A stretch of DNA of 7,651 bases from an uncultured Clostridia bacterium. Its GTDB lineage: Bacteria; Bacillota; Clostridia; Christensenellales; Aristaeellaceae. Positions within the stretch are counted from its first letter, which is position 1; each line of letters starts with the position of its first letter. The stretch lies in assembly GCA_946534455.1 (NCBI GenBank), contig CAMNCR010000086.1, positions 1 through 7,651 on the forward strand, written 5' to 3'. Positions 1 to 5,664 of this stretch are shown here, in pieces. A program made the position numbers and the translations under genes. The notes under the pieces are model-generated. The model ran no database searches, had not been told where the DNA came from, and was given only the letters and a program-made list of their open reading frames with translations.

Positions 1-458
1 CCGGAGGTAAAGAATTTCCCGTTGATGATCATGACGGCCACGGCCAGCAGCAGCTCAAAAAGCCCGAGGAACACATGATTGTGAAAGGCCGCGGGCGCGG
101 GCCAGCCCCACATCCCGTGGCCCATGGAGAAATACATCAGAATCAGCAGAAGCGGGACCGAAAACAGAAGACGCTTCTTCAGCCGGGGCGTTTCATGATC
201 CTTCAGCGCCTCCGCGTCGGCCCAGGCCGGGGAGCCCCCGGAGGCGCCCTTCTGCGCAGCGCCCTTCAGCGCAGCGCCGTATCCGGCGGCTTCCACGGCA
301 CGGATGATGTCGGCCGGAGAGGCGGTTCCCTCCACGCCCATGGAGTTGGTCAGCAGGCTCACCGAGCACGCGGTCACGCCCGGCACGCCGGAAACCGCTT
401 TTTCCACCCGGGTGGAGCAGGCGGCGCAGCTCATACCGGTGACCTGATACTGTTCCAT
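1..458 (-). CDS. copA: Copper-translocating P1B-type ATPase, N-terminal part (runs off the window)
   Basis: The first 152 residues of a heavy-metal P-type ATPase are present; the rest lies beyond position 1. The pump uses ATP to export Cu(I) across the cytoplasmic membrane. Residues about 3-68 form one heavy-metal-associated domain with the metal-binding motif GMSCAAC (residues 8-14; Cys11 and Cys14). An Ala/Gly/Lys-rich linker (about 60-80) follows, then a basic stretch (PRLKKR, 91-96) and two hydrophobic segments (about 97-113 and 128-146), the second ending in a typical NGKFF turn. The phosphorylation motif DKTGT would lie outside the window, so ion specificity rests on the CxxC domain and overall style. 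The ATG start has an AGGAGG site at 466-471, seven bases upstream. It lies 67 bases after a small Cys-rich ORF. It may be read through from the sugar operon or driven by the promoter candidate at 598-626. Copper rather than another soft metal is inferred. Confidence 0.9.
   Translation of the reverse strand, partial: MEQYQVTGMSCAACSTRVEKAVSGVPGVTACSVSLLTNSMGVEGTASPADIIRAVEAAGYGAALKGAAQKGASGGSPAWADAEALKDHETPRLKKRLLFSVPLLLILMYFSMGHGMWGWPAPAAFHNHVFLGLFELLLAVAVMIINGKFFTS
244..278. repeat. 15-bp tandem repeat in the copA linker
   Basis: Two 15-base units (244-258 and 259-273) differ at one base, and a five-base start of a third unit follows. On the minus strand they encode the Ala-Leu/Gln-Lys-Gly-Ala repeats in the flexible linker between the metal-binding domain and the first membrane segment. 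This looks like in-frame slippage expansion of a linker and keeps the reading frame. Confidence 0.7.
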
Positions 459-525
459 CGTTCAGCCTCCTGTATTCATGGCATCCATCACCGCGGCCTC
501 CCGCCCGGAGGGGAAGGGAAAGCGG

Positions 526-669
526 CTATGGGTTCTGTTGGGTGCGGCAGGCATCGATCAGCGTCTGCCGACAGCGCCCGCCGCACATCAGAAAGGCATC
601 ATAGCCCTTTTCCACCAGGCTGTCAATGCGGCAGAGCCTGCTGCTTCTCCCGCCGAAAGGATCATTCAT
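526..669 (-). CDS. 47-codon Cys-rich small ORF, unrecognised
   Basis: A 47-residue ORF starts at an ATG that overlaps the last codons of the upstream esterase by eight bases (start 669, esterase stop ends at 662). The product is predicted to be soluble, with a helix-like middle (RIDSLVEKGYDAF, residues 14-26) and four cysteines at 13, 29, 33 and 41, including a CGGRC cluster. I do not recognise the family; it does not fit CsoR or CopZ. A role in metal binding next to copA is possible but is only inferred from the cysteines and position. Against it, a purine-rich GGGAAGG abuts the ATG without normal spacing, so translation would rely on coupling to the esterase. The ORF also contains a promoter-like sequence and a long hairpin, so it may be a chance reading of a copA leader. 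Confidence 0.4.
   Translation of the reverse strand: MNDPFGGRSSRLCRIDSLVEKGYDAFLMCGGRCRQTLIDACRTQQNP
542..586 (-). other. Long hairpin in the putative copA leader
   Basis: On the minus-strand RNA, bases 586-576 (GUGCGGCGGGC) pair with 552-542 (GCCUGCCGCAC) over 11 base pairs, one of them a G-U wobble, around a 23-base loop. The loop can itself form a short GUC/GAC stem. No U-run follows, so it is not a standard terminator. It begins about five bases after the predicted start of the transcript from the promoter candidate at 598-626. It also overlaps the Cys codons of the small ORF. Confidence 0.4.
598..626 (-). promoter_or_regulatory. Candidate sigma-A promoter for copA
   Basis: On the minus strand a perfect -35 (TTGACA, 626-621) is followed by exactly 17 bases and a -10 of TATGAT (603-598), matching 11 of 12 consensus positions. 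Transcription would begin near 591, giving a copA leader of about 130 bases. It lies within the small ORF, so it could be a coding coincidence. No CopY-type TACA/TGTA operator is seen, and the 17-base spacer is not the long spacer of CueR/MerR promoters. Confidence 0.4.
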
Positions 670-1672
670 CCTTCCCGTCCGGGTTGGGAATGGCGCGCAG
701 CGCAGCTTCGAGCTTTGCGATCGCTTCGGGATCCATCCCTCTGTACTGCAGTCCGTCCCGCAGCGTAATGGCGCCGACCGCGGCGCTGGGAGTGTTCTCT
801 CTCCAGCCGGGCAGGGCGGTATCCAGCAGGGCCGTGGCCGGCTCGCTGGCCATCAGACAGGCGAGGGTGCAGTCCAGGTTCAGCGTCTTTTCGCGGTTGC
901 CGTTGACCTTTGCGCCAAAGCGGGGCGCAGCCAGGCCGCCGGGCGTCACGCCGCCCAGCACGTCGCTCAGCCAGGAGATGCTGTCCTCCACCCAGCGGGG
1001 ATAGCGCTCGCAGAAGGCGCCGCCCTCGATGCTCGCGTCGCCCGTGGACAGGCCGTGATGGCCGTTGGAATAAATGTGGCTTTCGAAGGCCACGTCCTTT
1101 TCGCACAGGGCCGCCACCAGATGGACGGCGTTGGAGACCGGCACGAGGTTGTCCGTGCGGGTGGCAAACACAAAGCAGGGGCAGGTGTTTCCATCCACAT
1201 GCTCGATGACATCCGGCGCGGAGGGCAGGTAATCCCGGGCACAGGCGCCGTCGATGACCGGATAGCCCAGGATGGCGGCGTTGGGACGGTGGACGGACAT
1301 CGTCGCCGCGCAGGCGGCCAGGTGGCCGCCCGCGGAGAAGCCGATCACCGCGATCCGATCCTCCGCCACATGCCATTCCTCCGCGTTCTGACGGATCAGC
1401 GCCATGGCCTGCTCATAGTCGCTGAGCGGATTGGGCCACACGGCCTGCTCATTCAGGGAATAGCGCAGGACAAACGCCTGATAGCCCGCCTTCAGATAGG
1501 CGAAGGCGATGGGCTCGGCCTCCCGGTCGGAGCAGAAATGATAGCCGCCGCCGGGAATGACCAGCACGGCGGGACGGCGACGGATCGAACCGTAATCGCC
1601 GCCCACGGGCTGGATGAAGGTCGTCAGGCTGACCTGCCTCTCCGCATTGAGCAGGATATATTCAGATTTCAT
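662..1672 (-). CDS. Alpha/beta-hydrolase esterase (BD-FAE/acetyl esterase type) with C-terminal extension
   Basis: A 336-residue serine esterase of the alpha/beta-hydrolase fold, likely removing acetyl or other acyl groups from carbohydrates in the cytoplasm (no signal peptide). The oxyanion-hole motif PGGGY is at 40-44 and the nucleophile elbow GFSAGG at 111-116 (Ser113). The likely acid is Asp174 (TRTDNLVPV) and the base His206 (NGHHG, 203-207). The hydrolase core ends near residue 240. A tail of about 95 residues follows, with a predicted helical stretch (about 264-328) that is not part of the minimal fold. From memory, similar short tails occur on some clostridial carbohydrate esterases. 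The ATG start has AAAGGAG about eight bases upstream. It is third in the GH3-pgmB-esterase series, 61 bases after pgmB, which supports action on the same glycan. The substrate cannot be read from the sequence; a peptidase-like or lipase role is less likely. Confidence 0.85.
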   Translation of the reverse strand: MKSEYILLNAERQVSLTTFIQPVGGDYGSIRRRPAVLVIPGGGYHFCSDREAEPIAFAYLKAGYQAFVLRYSLNEQAVWPNPLSDYEQAMALIRQNAEEWHVAEDRIAVIGFSAGGHLAACAATMSVHRPNAAILGYPVIDGACARDYLPSAPDVIEHVDGNTCPCFVFATRTDNLVPVSNAVHLVAALCEKDVAFESHIYSNGHHGLSTGDASIEGGAFCERYPRWVEDSISWLSDVLGGVTPGGLAAPRFGAKVNGNREKTLNLDCTLACLMASEPATALLDTALPGWRENTPSAAVGAITLRDGLQYRGMDPEAIAKLEAALRAIPNPDGKDE

Positions 1673-1695
1673 GCGTATGTCTCCTTTCCGGCCGG

Positions 1696-1722
1696 GGTCC
1701 CGCGCCCGCAGAACGCGGGACC
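1696..1722. other. 9-bp perfect inverted repeat between pgmB and the esterase gene
   Basis: GGTCCCGCG (1696-1704) and CGCGGGACC (1714-1722) form a perfect nine-base-pair stem around a nine-base loop. It fills the gap between the pgmB stop and the esterase ribosome binding site. No T-run follows on the minus strand, so it is more likely an mRNA stabiliser, processing site or partial attenuator than a full terminator. Confidence 0.6.
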
Positions 1723-1733
1723 GACCGCCGTGC

Positions 1734-2378
1734 TTATGCCTTCACGATGCTCAGAAGCTCCCGGATGCTCTCCATGTTCCAGTCGCCCGCCTGATGCTGC
1801 GCCGCGTCCCCCAGGCAGGCGACCTTCATGCCGCCCGCGTGGCCGGCCTCCGCGCCGGAAACGGCGTCCTCCACCACCAGACAATGCTCCGGCGCGATGC
1901 CCAGCATGGCCGCCGCCTTCAGGAACACCTCCGGATCCGGCTTGGAGCGGGTGATGTTATTGCCGTCGCTGACGGCGTCAAAGAAATCCTTCAGCCCGAT
2001 CTGCCCCAGGATGAAGGGCGTGTTTTTCGAGGAGGAGCCGATGGCCAGCTTCAGACCCATTTCCCGCAGCCCGTCCAGCGTTTCCCGAACCTCCTGGCTC
2101 AGATCCGCCGTGCTCATTTCCCGGAGGGATTCGCGATACAGATCGTTCTTCTGCTGCGCCAGGGCGGCCTTCTTTTCGTCGCTCAGCGCGGGCCCGTGAT
2201 ACTGCTCGAGAATGATGTCCAGGCTGGCCATGCGGCTGACGCCCCGCAGGCGGTTGTTGATGGTGCGGTCGAAGGGAATGCCCATTTCATCCGCCATGGC
2301 CTTCCAGGCGCGGTAATGATATTCGTCGGTGAAGCAGATGACGCCGTCCAGGTCAAAGATGATCGCTTGAAATTTCAC
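1734..2378 (-). CDS. pgmB: Beta-phosphoglucomutase (HAD superfamily)
   Basis: A 214-residue HAD-family mutase that interconverts beta-glucose 1-phosphate and glucose 6-phosphate through a bisphosphate intermediate. Residues equivalent to those of the well-studied Lactococcus lactis enzyme are all present. They are the nucleophile and acid/base pair Asp9 and Asp11 (FDLDGV), His21 in the cap (DEYHYRAWK), Arg49 (RLRGVSR), Lys77 (QKNDLY), Ser115 (GSSSKN), Lys146 (SKPDPE), and the magnesium ligands Glu170 and Asp171 (VVEDAVSG). The size matches the family. The start is GTG, chosen because GGGAGGT lies six bases upstream and the family N-terminus begins there; an upstream in-frame ATG would lie inside the GH3 gene. 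It begins 13 bases after the GH3 stop, so the two are almost certainly co-transcribed. Activity on N-acetylated sugar phosphate rather than glucose 1-phosphate cannot be excluded. Confidence 0.93.
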   Translation of the reverse strand: MKFQAIIFDLDGVICFTDEYHYRAWKAMADEMGIPFDRTINNRLRGVSRMASLDIILEQYHGPALSDEKKAALAQQKNDLYRESLREMSTADLSQEVRETLDGLREMGLKLAIGSSSKNTPFILGQIGLKDFFDAVSDGNNITRSKPDPEVFLKAAAMLGIAPEHCLVVEDAVSGAEAGHAGGMKVACLGDAAQHQAGDWNMESIRELLSIVKA

Positions 2379-2384
2379 GGGCGC

Positions 2385-2391
2385 ACCTCCC
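2385..2391 (-). promoter_or_regulatory. Ribosome binding site fixing the GTG start of pgmB
   Basis: GGGAGGT on the minus strand directly follows the GH3 stop codon and lies six bases before the GTG at 2378. It supports the short start of pgmB and suggests tightly linked translation of GH3 and pgmB. Confidence 0.8.
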
Positions 2392-4092
2392 TTAATAGCG
2401 CAGATAGTCCTTGCCGCAGAAGGGATCAACGGGGCTCTGGCCCTTGAATTCGCTTCTGCCCAGCAGCTTTTCCACCACGGTGTCAATCATCAGATCATGA
2501 TTGGAATAGGCGTTGATGTAGGTTTTGACCATGGGCACATCGAGCAGGTGATAGGGATTCTGCAGGGAGATGAACAGCGTCGGAACGATCTCCACGAACC
2601 AGGGGATGTTGTTGCCCGCGCCGAAGGGAGCATGCCAGTTCAGCCGGGCCGTCGTCTTGTTGGAGGCGTTCTCGACATTGCCGATGTAGATGACCAGGTC
2701 ATATTTGCTGCGGAATTCCTCCACGGTTTCAAAGCGCATGGGCTTGGAGAAATCGAAGACCTCCTCCTGATAGGGAATCATTTCGAAGCCTTCCTTTTCC
2801 ATGTCCGCGATGAAGCGCTCGGCAACGCGCTGCTCGGAAGGACATTTGCCGATGATTTCAAACAGCACCCGGTGATGCTTCCGGGGGTTGATGGGCAGCA
2901 GATGCTGCGTATCCTTGACCAGCGTCACAGCCCGGTCCGCGCATTCCCTGGCCCAGGCCCTGTGCTGATCGCAGGCGATGACGTCCAGCCCCTCGGGACG
3001 GGGAGCCAGGGTGCCGTCGCGCTGCTTTTCGTGAAGCTTCAGGGCTGCCTTCGTGGCCAGAATGCGGGTGACGGCCTCCTCCAGCCGCTTCTCGGACAGG
3101 ATGCCGCTTGCGTAGCCCTGCTTCATGTATCCCAGATCCTCTTCATAGTCCTTGTTGAACAGAACCATGTCGCAGCCCGCTTCGATGCAGTAGGGCACGC
3201 TCTGCTTCCGGTCCATGGCGCACAGGAAGCCCACCATGGGGGTGGCGTCCGTGATGATCATGCCGTTGAAGCCCAGCTTTTCCCGCAGCAGGTTCTGCAG
3301 CAGCTCGGGCGAGAGGGTGGCGGGCATCAGCTTGTCCGGATGATTCGGATTGAACTTTTTCTGATAGGCCGGCATGGCGATGTGGCCCACCATCACGGTC
3401 AGGGCCCCCTGGTCGATCAGCGCCTGATAGATCTCGCCGTAGGTCCGGTCCCATTCCTCGCAGGAAAGGGAGTTCACGCTGGTCAGGATATGCTGATCGC
3501 ATTCGTCCACGCCGTCTCCCGGGAAATGCTTGATGGAGACCGCGCTGCCGCATTCCTTCGCGCCGCGCATGTAGGCCAGGCCGCACTGCTTGACCATCTC
3601 CGGATCCCGGCCGTAGGTGCGGACGTTGGTGATGGGGTTATGATAGTTCTGGTCGATATCCACCACCGGCGCGAAGGCGTAATTGCAGCCCACCGCCTGG
3701 CCCTCCGCGCAGGCGATCCGGCCCAGCCGGTAGGCCTGCTCCGGGTCGCCGGTGGCAGCAACCTGCATCTGCTTGCCGAAGGCCGTGCCCTCCTCCACGA
3801 TGCCGTCGCCGCCCGCCTCCAGGTTGGCCGCCAGGAGCATCGGGATCTTCGTGTGATTCTGCAGATAGGAATAGGCGGAGAACAGCTCCTCCGTCTTTCC
3901 CGTGCGGAACATGACGCCGCCGGGGTGGCGGTTCAGCAGCTCATACTGCAGATAGCCTTCGTTGGCGGAATAGCCGATGGGGAAGAACAGCTGCTCCAGC
4001 TTTTCCTCGGTAGTCATGGCGGAGCGGGTTTCCTCCACCCAGCGAATGGCCGCGTCGTCCAGAAAGAACGGATTGCTTTTCAGATCGATCAT
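2392..4092 (-). CDS. GH3 beta-N-acetylglucosaminidase/beta-glycoside phosphorylase-like enzyme (NagZ/Nag3 type)
   Basis: A 566-residue family 3 glycoside hydrolase without a signal peptide, so cytoplasmic. The catalytic TIM-barrel domain covers about 20-355. It has the NagZ-type signature KHFPGDG (188-194) followed by DQH (199-201), whose Asp199-His201 dyad is the acid/base in this subgroup, and the probable nucleophile Asp282 (ITDATPM). A second domain (about 385-566, starting near RAVTLVKD) resembles the alpha/beta sandwich of two-domain GH3 enzymes. Work on Cellulomonas fimi Nag3 showed that His-using GH3 enzymes can act as retaining phosphorylases, releasing beta-sugar 1-phosphates. Here pgmB follows directly, so phosphorolysis is an attractive inference; plain hydrolysis of beta-GlcNAc or beta-glucosides is the alternative. 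The ATG has AAGGAGGAG about five bases upstream. A longer in-frame start at 4212 is rejected because it has no ribosome site and crosses the promoter region. First gene of the left arm. Confidence 0.88.
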   Translation of the reverse strand: MIDLKSNPFFLDDAAIRWVEETRSAMTTEEKLEQLFFPIGYSANEGYLQYELLNRHPGGVMFRTGKTEELFSAYSYLQNHTKIPMLLAANLEAGGDGIVEEGTAFGKQMQVAATGDPEQAYRLGRIACAEGQAVGCNYAFAPVVDIDQNYHNPITNVRTYGRDPEMVKQCGLAYMRGAKECGSAVSIKHFPGDGVDECDQHILTSVNSLSCEEWDRTYGEIYQALIDQGALTVMVGHIAMPAYQKKFNPNHPDKLMPATLSPELLQNLLREKLGFNGMIITDATPMVGFLCAMDRKQSVPYCIEAGCDMVLFNKDYEEDLGYMKQGYASGILSEKRLEEAVTRILATKAALKLHEKQRDGTLAPRPEGLDVIACDQHRAWARECADRAVTLVKDTQHLLPINPRKHHRVLFEIIGKCPSEQRVAERFIADMEKEGFEMIPYQEEVFDFSKPMRFETVEEFRSKYDLVIYIGNVENASNKTTARLNWHAPFGAGNNIPWFVEIVPTLFISLQNPYHLLDVPMVKTYINAYSNHDLMIDTVVEKLLGRSEFKGQSPVDPFCGKDYLRY

Positions 4093-4214
4093 GGGAACTC
4101 CTCCTTCATTCTTCTGCTTTTGAACCGGAAACGCCTGTGTCTGTCGGCCCTGGAAAGGCGATCTCTTCATCCAGGATGATGATAGCATCTTTTTCCAATC
4201 GGCGACACACACAT

Positions 4215-4220
4215 ATTATC
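4215..4220 (-). promoter_or_regulatory. Candidate -10 element of the GH3 operon promoter
   Basis: GATAAT on the minus strand matches five of six -10 consensus positions. No recognisable -35 lies 16-18 bases upstream; that space is occupied by one of the two direct repeats. This is the pattern expected of an activator-dependent promoter. Transcription would start near 4208, giving a leader of about 115 bases. Confidence 0.4.
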
Positions 4221-4226
4221 CTTGTT

Positions 4227-4292
4227 TTAGCACAAAATACATGTTTTATTGCAAACAGAGCAATTACGTGGTATTGTTAGCACGAAATGAAT
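4227..4292. repeat. Pair of 16-base direct repeats 50 bases apart, likely AraC operator
   Basis: TTAGCACAAAATACAT (4227-4242) and TTAGCACGAAATGAAT (4277-4292) match at 13 of 16 positions in the same orientation. The offset is exactly 50 bases, close to five helical turns, so both copies face the same side of the DNA. One copy occupies the -35 position of the leftward promoter, and the other overlaps the -10/start of the rightward one. AraC-family proteins commonly bind direct repeats of this length. Binding by the adjacent regulator is inferred. Confidence 0.55.
4249..4277 (+). promoter_or_regulatory. Candidate promoter of the araC gene
   Basis: TTGCAA (4249-4254) and TATTGT (4272-4277) are separated by 17 bases, matching four of six positions in each box. 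Transcription would start near 4284, about 44 bases before the araC start. The -10 and start point are covered by the second direct repeat, which suggests self-repression. Confidence 0.45.
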
Positions 4293-4311
4293 CGAATCTG
4301 TTCAATACGGG

Positions 4312-4318
4312 AAGGGAG
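4312..4318 (+). promoter_or_regulatory. Ribosome binding site deciding the araC start
   Basis: AAGGGAG lies nine bases before ATG 4328 and only three before ATG 4322. The spacing favours 4328; the still longer reading from 4241 would lie in the promoter. Confidence 0.65.
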
Positions 4319-4327
4319 CTCATGATC

Positions 4328-5554
4328 ATGCTGGAGATCCAGGAGGTGCTTCGGATCATTCTCGGCTCCTACCGTGTGCAGCTGACTGTCCTGGAGCGGG
4401 GCTGCTCCTCCCCGGAAGCCTCCGCGCTGGATTATCAGTTCCGCGATCAGCTTTATGATGGATTCGATTACAGCGCTTTCGCCGAAAGCATGATGGATCT
4501 GGTGCCGGCGGATGACGCGATGGACTGCAGGGACAGCTTCGGTCTGCACTATGTCGTTTTTCGGGGGCGCGGCGCGGACCGGGAAAGCTATTCCTTCTGC
4601 GGGCCCTATACCTATCGGGCCTTCAGCGAGGAGGACTTCAGCCGGCTGATGGAGTCCCATGCCCTGGGGGAGGATGCCATGGACGCGGTGCGCTGGTATT
4701 TCAGGCGCATTCCGGTGATCAGAGACGGCCCTGGCTGGCGGCAGATGCTGACGGAGTTTCTGTCCCGATCCCTGGCCAATCCGGATCTGGAGCTCGTTCG
4801 CGTGACCCATGACCATCCGGAGCCGTCGCGAAAGAAAAGCTCCGTGGAGCTGTCCGGCATTTCCTACGCCTCCATCGAAGCCAGATATGCCGTGGAGACG
4901 GCCATGCTGAACGCCGTCCGCAGGGGCGATATCGCAGAAGCGACCTACCAGCAGAACCAGTTTATGGGCTTTACGCTGGATCAGCGCCTGACGGATCCCC
5001 TGCGGGACGCCAGGGATATGGTCCTTGCCGTCAACACGCTGTATCGCAAGGCGATTGAGCAGGCGGCCGTGCATCCGACCTACATCGACGCGATCAGCGG
5101 CCAGTTCACGGTCGAAATCGAAAAGGCGGAAAGCGTGGAGCAGGTGGAGGCGCTGGTGCCCAAGATGATCCGCCATTACTGCCTGGCTGTCCGCCGCCAC
5201 TCGCTGGAACGCTATTCCGCTCCCGTGCGCGACTGCCTGAACTATGTGGATTTTCACTACAGGGAGTCCCTCAGCCTGGAAAGCCTGGCAGCCCGATTCG
5301 CCGTCAACAAGAATTATCTCTCCAACCGCTTTCACAGGGAGGTGGGAAAGACGCTGACGGATTATATCAGACAGACCCGGATCCAGCGGGCGGTGAGACT
5401 GCTGGAAAGAACCCCCCTGTCCATGCAGGACGTTGCGGAGCAGTGCGGTTTTTCCGATGCGAATTACTTTGCCCGGACCTTCAAAAAGATCAACGGCATC
5501 TCTCCCCATGCATACCGGAAATCCATGAACAGGCATCCGCCTTCCGATGCATAG
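4328..5554 (+). CDS. AraC-family transcriptional regulator
   Basis: A 408-residue regulator whose last 100 residues (about 300-402) are a typical AraC double helix-turn-helix domain. The first helix-turn-helix is around LSLESLAARFAVNKNYLS (315-332). The second is around MQDVAEQCGFSDANYFAR (366-383) and is followed by the usual FKKINGISPHAYR. The N-terminal part (about 35-135) includes SYSFCGPYTYR and a predicted mixed fold like the ligand-sensing domains of clostridial AraC proteins, but I cannot name the family. The central part (about 180-295) is helical and of a type common in such regulators (IEARYAVETAMLNAVRRGD). It is divergent from the GH3 operon and upstream of the FMN enzyme and GH20 genes, so it probably senses a sugar from this locus and controls both arms. 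The direct repeats upstream are its likely sites. The start is set by spacing to AAGGGAG. Confidence 0.92.
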   Translation: MLEIQEVLRIILGSYRVQLTVLERGCSSPEASALDYQFRDQLYDGFDYSAFAESMMDLVPADDAMDCRDSFGLHYVVFRGRGADRESYSFCGPYTYRAFSEEDFSRLMESHALGEDAMDAVRWYFRRIPVIRDGPGWRQMLTEFLSRSLANPDLELVRVTHDHPEPSRKKSSVELSGISYASIEARYAVETAMLNAVRRGDIAEATYQQNQFMGFTLDQRLTDPLRDARDMVLAVNTLYRKAIEQAAVHPTYIDAISGQFTVEIEKAESVEQVEALVPKMIRHYCLAVRRHSLERYSAPVRDCLNYVDFHYRESLSLESLAARFAVNKNYLSNRFHREVGKTLTDYIRQTRIQRAVRLLERTPLSMQDVAEQCGFSDANYFARTFKKINGISPHAYRKSMNRHPPSDA

Positions 5555-5568
5555 CGCGCGGGAGACCG

Positions 5569-5610
5569 CTTCGCCTCCTGCCGAAGGGAGCTGCCGCGGA
5601 AAGGCGCGGC
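5569..5610. other. Two weak hairpins in the araC-FMN gene gap
   Basis: CTTCG/CGAAG (5569-5573 with 5582-5586) and GCCGCG/CGCGGC (5593-5598 with 5605-5610) can form small stems in the 110-base gap after araC. Neither is followed by a T-run, so read-through from araC into the next gene is expected. No promoter of clear quality is seen in this gap. Confidence 0.3.
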
Positions 5611-5664
5611 CTGAAAACTGCAAAGAAGGACAGAGATCTGAAAGACTGAGAGGAGGAACCCATC

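Larger units (their letters stand above)
4093..4327. promoter_or_regulatory. Divergent control region between the GH3 gene and araC
   Basis: A 235-base non-coding stretch, clearly more AT-rich at 4190-4310 than the surrounding genes. It holds start signals for both arms, two direct repeats and both ribosome binding sites. The part at 4093-4190 would be the leader of the GH3 transcript; I see no strong structure or riboswitch in it. Confidence 0.8.

Noticed and set aside
497..511. CCTCC/GGAGG hairpin before copA as a ribosome-site switch
   Set aside because: The stem is five base pairs with a five-base loop and does not include the copA ribosome site at 466-471. It is too weak to call.
75..1004. 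309-codon plus-strand frame over copA, the small ORF and the esterase end
   Set aside because: The minus strand has a clear CxxC metal-binding ATPase start here. The plus-strand product is Arg/Gly/Ser-rich without motifs.
626..1954. 442-codon plus-strand frame across the esterase gene and part of pgmB
   Set aside because: It crosses two well-supported minus-strand genes and their gap. Its end is low-complexity Pro/Arg-rich sequence typical of a shadow frame.
2497..4179. 560-codon open frame on the plus strand opposite the GH3 gene
   Set aside because: It lies wholly opposite a convincing GH3 gene, has no ribosome binding site, runs into the divergent promoter region and shows no recognisable domain. 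Long antisense frames are expected in GC-rich genes.
4182..4193. A third copy of the TTAGCAC repeat
   Set aside because: Only the TAGCA core matches and its spacing of about 45 bases is out of phase with the other two copies.
4093..4212. N-terminal extension of the GH3 protein from an upstream ATG at 4212
   Set aside because: The extra 40 residues are not family-like, lack a ribosome site and overlap the promoter region. AAGGAGGAG sits before the ATG at 4092.
5593..5610. Rho-independent terminator after araC
   Set aside because: The stem is only six base pairs and no T-run follows, so it does not meet the pattern of an intrinsic terminator.
4277..5623. 448-codon open frame on the minus strand opposite araC
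   Set aside because: The opposite strand carries a clear AraC protein with its helix-turn-helix domain. The antisense translation has no domain and no ribosome site.
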